15,636 nucleotides of DNA, from contig JADHLM010000016.1 of NCBI GenBank assembly GCA_016780665.1, positions 1 to 15,636 of the forward strand. Direction: 5' to 3'. This DNA is from Hyphomicrobiales bacterium. Lineage in GTDB: Bacteria; Pseudomonadota; Alphaproteobacteria; Rhizobiales; TMED25. A program made the position numbers and the translations under genes. A model generated the notes under the pieces. That model was not told the DNA's origin and searched no databases. It saw only the letters and a list, made by a program, of their open reading frames with translations. Of this stretch, positions 1 through 6,735 are shown piece by piece; position 1 is the first letter of the stretch, and every line of letters starts with the position of its first letter.

Positions 1-72
1 ATTTGTATGGTGCTGCTCTTGTATAAAGCTAGTATCTAGCTGATAACCCTTTGAAGGATCTACTGGTTTCAT
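1..72 (-). CDS. 5' end of an unidentified protein gene, cut by the left edge
   Basis: Reading the minus strand from position 72 gives an open frame of 24 codons to the window edge, beginning MKPVDPSKGYQLDTSF. The start is supported by a strong purine-rich ribosome binding site (GGGGAG, 83 to 78) five bases before the ATG, and by the low coding potential of the bases before it. There is no signal peptide or membrane segment in the visible part; it is polar. I do not recognise the family from so few residues. It lies 129 bases downstream of the small membrane-protein gene on the same strand but has its own strong ribosome binding site. It is too short for the usual ORF length cut-off, so the main evidence is the start signal plus uninterrupted frame. 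Confidence 0.6.
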   Translation of the reverse strand, partial: MKPVDPSKGYQLDTSFIQEQHHTN

Positions 73-127
73 ATTTACTCCCCTTTAACTTACTTAGACA
101 TCATATAATTTAAGCTTATTGATGATA

Positions 128-152
128 TGTTTAATAGTGTTTCTATTTAACA
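128..152. repeat. Imperfect inverted repeat upstream of the left-edge gene
   Basis: TGTTTAATAG (128-137) and CTATTTAACA (143-152) are inverted copies with one mismatch in ten, separated by five bases. The dyad is about 55 bases before the start codon of the minus-strand gene at 72, so it could be an operator or an mRNA hairpin. It has no adjacent T run on either side that would make it a clear terminator. In such AT-rich DNA a chance origin cannot be excluded. Confidence 0.4.
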
Positions 153-183
153 CATAATTAGTTTGGAATGCAATCTCATTTGT

Positions 184-204
184 GAAAAAAACTAGGTAAT
201 CCTA
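184..204 (-). terminator. Weak possible terminator after the membrane-protein gene
   Basis: On the minus strand TAGG (204-201, including the stop codon TAG), a four-base loop and CCTA (196-193) form a short hairpin followed by G and a run of seven T. The stem is only four base pairs, so intrinsic termination would be inefficient at best. Confidence 0.25.
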
Positions 205-618
205 TAAATATATTTTATCCGATAAGCCCATGACAAGGACAAGTGCTATAATCGTAAAAATAGCTGACAGGATCACGTCAAGTAACTTATTTTTTGCACC
301 AATATGCGCATCAATTTTTTTAAAATAATAAGAACTTTCATAACCAAGTTGAAGAATAGATGTTATTAAAAAGATAATATACCAAATCCAACAGCCAGCA
401 GGTCCACCATCTCGAAATATGATGTATATACCTATCATAAATAATGGTGCAATAAAAGTCCCCATTACTCTCGCAAAATAAATCCCGGATTTATCTACAC
501 CAAATTCTTCAGCGATACCACTTGGTGCAAATATTATGCGCATAAGATAAAAACTTATAAAGATGAGAACAATAATATGTAAAACAAGAAAAAATATACC
601 ATTGAAATTTTCTATCAT
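202..618 (-). CDS. Small integral membrane protein of unknown function, about four helices
   Basis: This 138-residue protein is mostly hydrophobic. Likely membrane segments are at about residues 8-29, 51-68, 76-93 and 113-131, joined by short polar loops. The loop at 31-45 (APSGIAEEFGVDKSG) and the FRDGGPAG turn at 68-75 are the most distinctive parts. No catalytic motif, cysteine pair or signal peptidase site is visible. The ATG at 618 is preceded seven bases upstream by AGGGA, which supports this start. The gene stands between a tRNA and the left-edge gene on the same strand and has no obvious operon partner. I do not recognise a named family, though the size and helix layout recall small four-helix DUF proteins common in marine bacteria. 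Its reality as a gene is well supported by the ribosome binding site and membrane pattern. Confidence 0.75.
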   Translation of the reverse strand: MIENFNGIFFLVLHIIVLIFISFYLMRIIFAPSGIAEEFGVDKSGIYFARVMGTFIAPLFMIGIYIIFRDGGPAGCWIWYIIFLITSILQLGYESSYYFKKIDAHIGAKNKLLDVILSAIFTIIALVLVMGLSDKIYL

Positions 619-749
619 TTTTTAATCCCTTTTTATTTCTATTTCAGTTATTGGTAATTTATATTACATGCAAAGCATATCATAAAAGTACGCTTTTTGG
701 TGAGCTAAATATTTTTGTCAGCAATTTAATGCCTTGTTTTATTTTAAAA
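619..749. other. Intergenic region between the membrane-protein gene and the tRNA
   Basis: The 131 bases between the tRNA 3' end and the membrane-protein start carry the ribosome binding site for that gene (630-626, minus) and a weak 5-bp hairpin, AAAAG-CGTA-CTTTT read on the minus strand, near 686-700. I see no convincing promoter hexamer pair and no strong terminator for the tRNA transcript. Confidence 0.4.
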
Positions 750-826
750 TGGTGGGCGATCCAGGACTCGAACCTGGGACCACTCCGTTATGAGCGGAGG
801 GCTCTAACCAACTGAGCTAATCGCCC
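750..826 (-). tRNA. tRNA with anticodon CAU, probably tRNA-Ile2 (lysidine type), possibly elongator Met
   Basis: The minus strand from 826 to 750 folds into a full 77-base cloverleaf. The acceptor arm is GGGCGAT/ATCGCCC, the D arm is GCTC/GAGC, the anticodon stem is CTCCG/CGGAG and the loop is CTCATAA. The T arm is CCAGG/CCTGG with loop TTCGAGT, and the 3' ACCA is encoded. The anticodon is CAU. A CAU tRNA can be initiator Met, elongator Met, or Ile2 whose C34 is converted to lysidine by TilS to read AUA. It is not the initiator, because position 1 pairs with 72 (G-C) and the anticodon stem lacks the three G-C pairs of initiators. The C4-G69 acceptor pair agrees with what TilS recognises in E. 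coli tRNA-Ile2. It starts 78 bases after the rpoD stop on the same strand and may be co-transcribed and processed out. Confidence 0.93.
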
Positions 827-869
827 GAAATTTTTTTATAGTACCAGAATGTACATAAGTAAAGCTAGA

Positions 870-887
870 ATTATACTAATATGTCAA
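870..887 (-). promoter_or_regulatory. Consensus promoter hexamers with abnormal spacing, upstream of the tRNA
   Basis: On the minus strand a perfect TTGACA (887-882) and a perfect TATAAT (875-870) lie in the rpoD-tRNA gap, but only six bases apart. They therefore cannot serve as one sigma-70 promoter. The TATAAT alone is placed sensibly, about 44 bases before the tRNA 5' end, and could be a promoter with a poor -35. Confidence 0.3.
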
Positions 888-904
888 TATTTACAGTCTC
901 ATAA

Positions 905-2872
905 CTATGAGTCTAGGAAGCTTCTTAATTTCCTGCTTCTTGATGGATGCTTTAATTTTCTAAGTGCTTTAGCTTCTATTTGACGAATACGCTCTCTTGT
1001 AACAGAGAATTGTTGCCCAACCTCTTCAAGAGTATGATCAGTATTCATACCTATACCAAATCTCATTCTTAATACCCTTTCTTCTCGTGGAGTTAGTGTA
1101 GCCAAAACTCTTGTTGTTGTATCCCTAAGGTTAGAATGAATTGCTGCATCTATAGGTAACATCACATTTTTATCCTCAATAAAATCTCCTAAGTGACTAT
1201 CATCTTCATCTCCAACTGGTGTCTCAAGGGAAATAGGCTCTTTGGCTATTTTCATTACTTTTCTTACTTTATCCAGTGGCATACCAAGCTTCTCTGATAT
1301 CTCCTCTGGAGTTGGCTCGCGTCCAATTTCATTTAGGATTTGTCGCGAAGTTCTAACAATTTTATTTATTGTTTCTATCATATGAACTGGTATTCTAATT
1401 GTTCTTGCCTGATCTGCTATTGAACGTGTTATAGCTTGCCTTATCCACCAGGTAGCATAGGTTGAAAATTTATATCCACGGCGGTATTCAAATTTTTCAA
1501 CAGCTTTCATTAAACCAATATTTCCTTCTTGTATCAAATCAAGGAATTGTAGACCACGATTTGTATATTTTTTTGCAATAGATATAACCAATCTTAGATT
1601 TGCCTCTACCATTTCTCTTTTTGCAGTGTGTGATTCTCTTTCACCTTTTTGGACCATTTGAACAATATTCCTAAATTCTCCAATATCAACACCTGCTTCA
1701 GAGGCTAATGAGGTAATTTCGTCCCTGATTATTTTTATTTCGTTCTTTTCTGTAGATGCAAATTCTTTCCATCCTTTTGCTGACAATCTAGAAACTCGTC
1801 TTATCCAATTGGTATCTAATTCATTATCATTGTATTGCTTGAGGAATTCATCTCGATCAACACCATGGCTTTCAGCAAGTCTCAATAATTTACCTTCAAG
1901 TGACATAAGCCTCTTGTTAATATTATAAAGCTGATACACAAGAGCTTCAATTCTATTTGCGTTCAGGGATAATGCGTTTACTTCTTCTATTAATACTGAT
2001 CTAATTTTTGAATATTTTTTTTCTTCAGTTGCAGTAAAATTTTTTGTATTAGAATTCTTCCTTTCTAGAGATTTCTTAAATTTCTCCAGATTAGCATATT
2101 CCTTGGCAATTATATTAAATCTTGATGAAACCTGCTCACTTAGAGCTGCTTCCATTGCAGTCAATGATATGTTATTCTCGTTATCTTCATCATCTGTTTC
2201 ATCTTCAACTTCTTGCTGTGGTTCATCTTGATTATTCTCATCTAATGGCTCAGTTTCTGTTGGAATTTCTTTTTCTACAATTTCAACTTTAGGCATTTCC
2301 TGGGCATCTGGACCAGAATAGGTTGCTTCAAGATCAATAATATCTCTTAATAAAATATCGCCATCATTAAGTTGATCTCTCCAGATGATGATTGCCTGAA
2401 ATGTTAATGGACTCTCACAAAGCCCTCTCATCATCGCTTCTTTGCCTGCCTCAATGCGCTTTGCAATAGCTATTTCACCATCTCTTGAGAGTAATTCAAC
2501 AGATCCCATTTCTTTTAGATACATCCTCACGGGATCATCGGATCTATCCGCACCTGATGATGATGTTTGATCGATCTTTACTGGGAGTTGAGCTTCAGAT
2601 TCTGAACCTAATTGCTCTTCTGCTTCCTCATTCTCTATTACGTTTATACCCATATCTGAAAACATGGCCATAATATCTTCAATTTGTTCAGACGACACTT
2701 CATCTGATGGCAAGATTTCGTTTAATTCATCATATGTAATATATCCTCTTTTTTTTCCTAACCTGATCCAACTTTTCACAGTACGATCAGAAGTGTCAAT
2801 AAGAGGTGCATCTTTCTTTTCTTCTACAGTATCTTCTGTTGAAGTTTGTATTTCTTTTTTTGCAGCAGGCAT
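905..2872 (-). CDS. rpoD: RNA polymerase primary sigma factor (sigma-70, RpoD)
   Basis: This is the housekeeping sigma factor that recruits RNA polymerase to -10/-35 promoters. At 655 residues it has a typical alphaproteobacterial length. Region 1.1 is at about 25-80, ending in SEQIEDIMAMFSDMGINV. Region 1.2 is at 113-142 (DPVRMYLKEMGSVELLSR). A non-conserved region follows, including a very acidic stretch at about 195-235. Region 2 is at 415-490, with the core-binding and -10 motifs NLRLVISIAKKY, DLIQEGNIGLMKAVEKF and KFSTYATWWIRQAI. Region 3 is at about 492-570. Region 4 has the helix-turn-helix LEEVGQQFSVTRERIRQIE at 615-633, and the protein ends in RKLRSFLDS. The ATG at 2872 fits the family's N terminus, but only a poor ribosome binding site precedes it. 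It is the last gene of a yqeY-dnaG-rpoD cluster, 99 bases after dnaG. That AT-rich gap could hold its own promoter, but I cannot pick hexamers with confidence. Confidence 0.98.
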   Translation of the reverse strand: MPAAKKEIQTSTEDTVEEKKDAPLIDTSDRTVKSWIRLGKKRGYITYDELNEILPSDEVSSEQIEDIMAMFSDMGINVIENEEAEEQLGSESEAQLPVKIDQTSSSGADRSDDPVRMYLKEMGSVELLSRDGEIAIAKRIEAGKEAMMRGLCESPLTFQAIIIWRDQLNDGDILLRDIIDLEATYSGPDAQEMPKVEIVEKEIPTETEPLDENNQDEPQQEVEDETDDEDNENNISLTAMEAALSEQVSSRFNIIAKEYANLEKFKKSLERKNSNTKNFTATEEKKYSKIRSVLIEEVNALSLNANRIEALVYQLYNINKRLMSLEGKLLRLAESHGVDRDEFLKQYNDNELDTNWIRRVSRLSAKGWKEFASTEKNEIKIIRDEITSLASEAGVDIGEFRNIVQMVQKGERESHTAKREMVEANLRLVISIAKKYTNRGLQFLDLIQEGNIGLMKAVEKFEYRRGYKFSTYATWWIRQAITRSIADQARTIRIPVHMIETINKIVRTSRQILNEIGREPTPEEISEKLGMPLDKVRKVMKIAKEPISLETPVGDEDDSHLGDFIEDKNVMLPIDAAIHSNLRDTTTRVLATLTPREERVLRMRFGIGMNTDHTLEEVGQQFSVTRERIRQIEAKALRKLKHPSRSRKLRSFLDS

Positions 2873-2971
2873 TTTATTCTAGGTATTTATTATTAACTAC
2901 TTGTATATAATAAATATATCAATAAATTACTATATATATTTACTATATTTTTTTCTTTTTTCTTATTGGAG

Positions 2972-4888
2972 CTAATTTTTCTTTTTTAATCTTGATTTAT
3001 TTTTTTCGTACCAATCATCAAAAGAGTTCGAGATTTCATTGGTTTCATGAACCACAATTTTATGTTGCTCATTTAAACTCCTAAGTTTCTCCTTTAGTTT
3101 GAATAATTTTTCTTCATTTTCTTTTGAGTTGCTATTGTAGTATTGTTGTTTATTGGTTTCAATTTCTTGAATTAGATTGTACTTTTTTAACTCATAAATC
3201 AAATTCCTAATCCAATCTTTAGTATCTGTTCGTTCATTATTAACAGCTGGGTATTTGATTAAAAACTCATTATATTCCGAATTAATTAAATTCAAGACCT
3301 CTTCAAAACCCTTATCAATTAAAATTCTACTTAAAAGTGATGCATTTTGGTTTGTAATTTGTTTGCTGTATATGATATCAATTACTTCGTTTCTTAGCTT
3401 ATCAAGTTTCTCATCAAATAATTTTATTGCTGATATCTGATCAACATGATCTTTCAGTATTTCTGGAAAATTTAATAAAGCTTGAATAAGATAAATTTCC
3501 TCTTTTTTGTAATTCAAATTTCTGTTCTTAACCTTTAATCTGTTAACAAGATCGCTAGATGGTTTTTCAATCTTATTTTTAAAAAATACCTTGTTGGACT
3601 CAAAACTTTTTGACTTCCAATAGGCATTTAACTTATCATTTACATGCATACTATATTGTTTTTTAACCTCAATATTTTCAATTCTGTTTATCATGGCATT
3701 CATCTGGTTTTGAATGTAGGCTCTCTCTTCTGGGGTACCATAATCTAATTGATTAATATGCAGACTCCAAAAAAGATCAATTAGACTGATGTTATTATTT
3801 ATTAGTTTATTTATATATTCAGCACCAAAGTTTTTAATAACATCATCTGGATCCATACCCTTAGGTAAAAAAACAAAATTCATTGAATAACCTGGCTTCA
3901 ATATCGGAAATATGAGCTCTACCGCTCTTTCAGCAGCCTTAGTCCCTGCCGAATCCCCATCATAGCATAGTAGAGGAAGACTAGATAATTGCCATAAAAG
4001 TTTAATCTGATCTTGAGAGAGACTTGTTCCCATTGTAGCAACTGATCCTGGAAAGCCGTTTACCGATAGCGCAATACAGTCGAAATAACCTTCAACTGCT
4101 ATTACTTTACTATCTGTGTTCCTTACATTTTTTGCATGATAAAAATTATACAGGATATTTTTTTTCTGAAAAATCTTAGTTTCTGGCGAGTTAATATATT
4201 TTGCTTGTGAATTTCCGCTAAGATCTCTACCACCAAAAGCAATGATCTTGTTTTGTGGATTTGCAATTGGAAATATTATTCTATTACGAAATCTTTCATA
4301 AAAATTTCCCTGATCATTTTCGATAGCCAAACCTGACTCTTGAATCTGGTTGTTACTATAACCTATCGAATTTAGATGGGAAATCAACTTTCCATCCCCT
4401 CTTGCATAACCAAGTGCAAATTTATTTATATCCTCCCTCCCAAGCCCTCGTTTTTCAAGGTAATCCAGTGCATGCTTATTCTCTTGTTTTAATAACTCTC
4501 CTCTAAAAAAATTACTTGCCTCCTCATTTATTGTTTGTAAGATCTGTCTCTTTTGCTCTTCGATTGGATTATGATTATTACTTGGGTTTAATTTTATACC
4601 GCTGATGCCAGCTAATATTGTTAAAGCCTCTCTGAACTGAATATTTTGATGGTCCATGAGAAACTTAAATGAATCACCATGGGCACCACAACCAAAACAA
4701 TGATATGTATTCTTTGAATTATCAACTGTAAAAGATGCTGTTTTTTCATTGTGAAATGGACAGCAAGCCCAAAAAATACCCTTACTTGCATTGCTCTTTT
4801 TTGAATCCCAATTTACGTAATTTTGAATCAAATCAGATAACAAAATTTTTGATTTTATTTCCTCTGTAATATTATTTTGGATACTCAT
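2972..4888 (-). CDS. dnaG: DNA primase DnaG
   Basis: DnaG makes the RNA primers for lagging-strand synthesis at the replication fork together with the DnaB helicase. The 638-residue protein has the usual three parts. The N-terminal CHC2 zinc-binding domain has ligands C43, H46, C64 and C67 (CCPFH and CFGC). The RNA polymerase core follows, with FGGRDLSG near 218-225 and the YINSPET-IF segment near 231-240. The TOPRIM fold at about 260-350 carries the metal-binding acidic residues in VEGYFD (E266), YDGDSAG (309-315) and DPDD (346-349). A less conserved, lysine-rich C-terminal helicase-binding domain follows. The ATG at 4888 lies 17 bases after the yqeY stop, so the two are probably one transcript; only a weak purine stretch precedes it. 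The order dnaG then rpoD is widespread in bacteria and is the core of the old macromolecular synthesis operon. Confidence 0.98.
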   Translation of the reverse strand: MSIQNNITEEIKSKILLSDLIQNYVNWDSKKSNASKGIFWACCPFHNEKTASFTVDNSKNTYHCFGCGAHGDSFKFLMDHQNIQFREALTILAGISGIKLNPSNNHNPIEEQKRQILQTINEEASNFFRGELLKQENKHALDYLEKRGLGREDINKFALGYARGDGKLISHLNSIGYSNNQIQESGLAIENDQGNFYERFRNRIIFPIANPQNKIIAFGGRDLSGNSQAKYINSPETKIFQKKNILYNFYHAKNVRNTDSKVIAVEGYFDCIALSVNGFPGSVATMGTSLSQDQIKLLWQLSSLPLLCYDGDSAGTKAAERAVELIFPILKPGYSMNFVFLPKGMDPDDVIKNFGAEYINKLINNNISLIDLFWSLHINQLDYGTPEERAYIQNQMNAMINRIENIEVKKQYSMHVNDKLNAYWKSKSFESNKVFFKNKIEKPSSDLVNRLKVKNRNLNYKKEEIYLIQALLNFPEILKDHVDQISAIKLFDEKLDKLRNEVIDIIYSKQITNQNASLLSRILIDKGFEEVLNLINSEYNEFLIKYPAVNNERTDTKDWIRNLIYELKKYNLIQEIETNKQQYYNSNSKENEEKLFKLKEKLRSLNEQHKIVVHETNEISNSFDDWYEKNKSRLKKKN

Positions 4889-4905
4889 CGTGATCTTTGT
4901 GGAAT

Positions 4906-5358
4906 TTAGTTTGATAGGATATCTTTAATCATCTTCCCTGCCGCACCAAAATCTAATTGACCTGAATATTCTTTCTTCAATTCTGCCATAACGACACCCA
5001 TGTCCTTTATTGAAGATGCATTATTATCTTTGATTATTTTGTTTATGATGGTTTTTACTTCATCATCTGATAACTGAGTTGGCATAAAATTTCTTATGAT
5101 AGAAATTTCATACTCTTCTTTTTTAGCTAATTCTAATCTCTCATTTTTTTTATAAATATCTGCTGATTCTACCCGTTGCTTGACCATTTTAGATAAAACT
5201 TCAATAATTATGTCATCCTCAACGGTTTTATTCTTTGCTCTCTCTATTATTTCACGGTCTTTTATCGCAGCTAAAATCAATCTTAAGGTTGATGTATAAT
5301 CCTTATCTTTATTCAGCATTGCTTTTTTTAATTGATCGTTTATTTCATCTCTAATCAT
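4906..5358 (-). CDS. GatB/YqeY domain protein
   Basis: This 150-residue protein matches the stand-alone YqeY family from end to end. It begins with the N-terminal helical segment MIRDEINDQLKKAMLNKDK and TLRLILAAIKDREI. The central KMVKQRVESADIYKKNER follows, and the C-terminal tail has MGVVMAELKKEYSGQLDFGAAGKMIKDIL. The tail resembles the C-terminal domain of GatB, the amidotransferase subunit that acts on misacylated tRNA, so a tRNA-related role is often suggested; the exact function is not established. The start is well supported by GAGG about eight bases before the ATG. It is the first gene of the minus-strand cluster with dnaG and rpoD and is divergent from carA, an arrangement seen in many alphaproteobacteria. 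Confidence 0.93.
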   Translation of the reverse strand: MIRDEINDQLKKAMLNKDKDYTSTLRLILAAIKDREIIERAKNKTVEDDIIIEVLSKMVKQRVESADIYKKNERLELAKKEEYEISIIRNFMPTQLSDDEVKTIINKIIKDNNASSIKDMGVVMAELKKEYSGQLDFGAAGKMIKDILSN

Positions 5359-5390
5359 AATTTTAGCCTCACTGCTTTTAAATTAATTAC

Positions 5391-5396
5391 ATTATA
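5391..5396 (-). promoter_or_regulatory. Candidate -10 box for the yqeY-dnaG-rpoD cluster
   Basis: A perfect TATAAT reads on the minus strand at 5396-5391, about 33 bases before the yqeY start codon. The -35 region at normal spacing (ATATCT-like) is poor, so the call rests on the -10 box and its position. It sits on the edge of the inverted repeat 5392-5421. Confidence 0.35.
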
Positions 5397-5421
5397 TCTA
5401 TTTTTTTTTATATAGATATAA
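5392..5421. repeat. Perfect 10-bp inverted repeat in the yqeY/carA divergent promoter region
   Basis: TTATATCTAT (5392-5401) and ATAGATATAA (5412-5421) are exact inverted copies, separated by ten bases that are nearly all T. The dyad overlaps the candidate minus-strand -10 box of yqeY and lies about 100 bases before carA. It could be an operator for either gene. It could also form a hairpin in the plus direction, but it lacks a proper trailing T run. Its all-AT composition apart from one C/G pair weakens the case. Confidence 0.45.
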
Positions 5422-5503
5422 AATTTGCTATGGAAAAGTGTTAACTTTGTAATGAATATCAAGCATATTTTATTGAAATGATATATATATATTTGAAATA
5501 AAT

Positions 5504-5509
5504 TATAAC
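5504..5509 (+). promoter_or_regulatory. Candidate -10 box of carA, suggesting a leaderless message
   Basis: TATAAC, a five-of-six match to the -10 consensus, ends ten bases before the carA ATG at 5520. Initiation from it would begin within a few bases of the start codon. TTGAAA boxes occur at 5473-5478 and 5493-5498, but neither is at 17-base spacing from this box. The absence of any ribosome binding site before carA is consistent with a leaderless mRNA but does not prove it. Confidence 0.3.
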
Positions 5510-5519
5510 AATTGAAAAT

Positions 5520-6728
5520 ATGAATAACGAAAAACAATCCAGGAATATTTCTGGAAATAATGATGCTGGATGGGAACCAATTAAAAAGACAGGTGTTATT
5601 TTATTTTCCGATGGATCTATCAAATATGGCTATGGTATTGGTAAAATAGGAGTAACTTACGGGGAGGTTTGCTTCAACACATCCATTACAGGTTATCAAG
5701 AAATTATTTCAGACCCTTCCTATTCTCATCAAATTGTAAATTTTACATTTCCTCATATCGGTAATGTGGGTGCAAATTTTGAAGATCTAGAAACAGCTAA
5801 CCCCGATGGAAAGATACATATTTCTGGTATAATTACTCACGCCATTATTGATTTACCCTCAAATTACAGATCAAAACTATCTTTAGATGATTGGATGAAA
5901 CAACAAGGTATTGTTGGTATTTCCGGAATAGATACTAGACAGCTCACCAAGAATATCAGAGATAATGGTATGATGAATTGTGTGATTGAACATTCTGAAA
6001 ATTGTAATTTTGATATTCCTAAACTCCAAAAGATATTATCCGAGGTGAAAAGTATGGAGGGAATGGACTTAGCAACAGATGCATCAACAAAAACAATATA
6101 TCAAAATTATCAAAAATCCTGGGACTGGAATTCTGGTTATGAAGATAATAAAGATAGCAAGATTAAGATCGCTTTAATTGACTACGGAATAAAGTCAAAT
6201 ATAATTCGTATGCTAAATCACTTTGGTTGTGAAATAAAAGTATTTCCTCCCAACTGTAATATTAATGAAATATTTGATTTTAACCCAGATGGTGTTCTAC
6301 TCTCAAATGGACCAGGAGATCCTCATGCAACAATAAACTATAGCGTTCCTTTGATTAAAAATTTAATTCAAAAAGACATGCCTATCTTTGGGATTTGTTT
6401 AGGGCATCAAATTTTAGCTTTAGCATTAGGAGCAAAAACCATAAAAATGTCATTTGGCCATCACGGAGCAAATCATCCTGTTCAAGATTTGGACTCTAAA
6501 AAGGTATTGATAACTTCGATGAATCATGGTTTTGCAGTGGATACTCAATCGCTTCCTCCTGAAGTTGTTGAGACGCATAGATCACTTTTTGATGACTCAA
6601 ATTGTGGAATACGAGTTAAAGAAAAACCTATTTTTTCAGTACAGTTTCATCCTGAAGCTTCACCAGGACCTCAAGATTGTTATTATATTTTTGAGAAATT
6701 TTTAGATAATATTAATTCAAACTTATGA
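5520..6728 (+). CDS. carA: Carbamoyl phosphate synthase small subunit (glutamine amidotransferase)
   Basis: CarA hydrolyses glutamine and channels the ammonia to CarB for carbamoyl phosphate synthesis, the entry to arginine and pyrimidine pathways. The 402-residue protein has the CarA-specific N-terminal domain (GEVCFNTSITGYQEI at 48-62 and FTFPHIGNVG at 75-84). The class I glutaminase domain follows: LSNGPGDP at 261-268, the nucleophile C293 in GICLGHQ, FGHHGANHPVQ at 312-322, and the catalytic H377 and E379 in QFHPEASPGP. Length and motifs are normal and all catalytic residues are present. The first 20 or so residues are polar, poorly conserved and slightly longer than in many relatives, and no ribosome binding site precedes the ATG. 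The exact start is therefore the least certain part. carB begins seven bases after the stop. Confidence 0.97.
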   Translation: MNNEKQSRNISGNNDAGWEPIKKTGVILFSDGSIKYGYGIGKIGVTYGEVCFNTSITGYQEIISDPSYSHQIVNFTFPHIGNVGANFEDLETANPDGKIHISGIITHAIIDLPSNYRSKLSLDDWMKQQGIVGISGIDTRQLTKNIRDNGMMNCVIEHSENCNFDIPKLQKILSEVKSMEGMDLATDASTKTIYQNYQKSWDWNSGYEDNKDSKIKIALIDYGIKSNIIRMLNHFGCEIKVFPPNCNINEIFDFNPDGVLLSNGPGDPHATINYSVPLIKNLIQKDMPIFGICLGHQILALALGAKTIKMSFGHHGANHPVQDLDSKKVLITSMNHGFAVDTQSLPPEVVETHRSLFDDSNCGIRVKEKPIFSVQFHPEASPGPQDCYYIFEKFLDNINSNL

Positions 6729-6735
6729 AACTAAT

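Noticed and set aside
870..887. TTGACA and TATAAT read as one strong promoter for the tRNA
   Set aside because: The hexamers are only six bases apart; sigma-70 needs about 17, so they cannot act together. They are listed only as a weak regulatory site.
5355..5537. A 60-codon minus-strand frame across the yqeY/carA gap
   Set aside because: It overlaps the carA start and the yqeY start, is built of AT-rich low-complexity codons and lacks a ribosome binding site. The region is better read as a divergent promoter.
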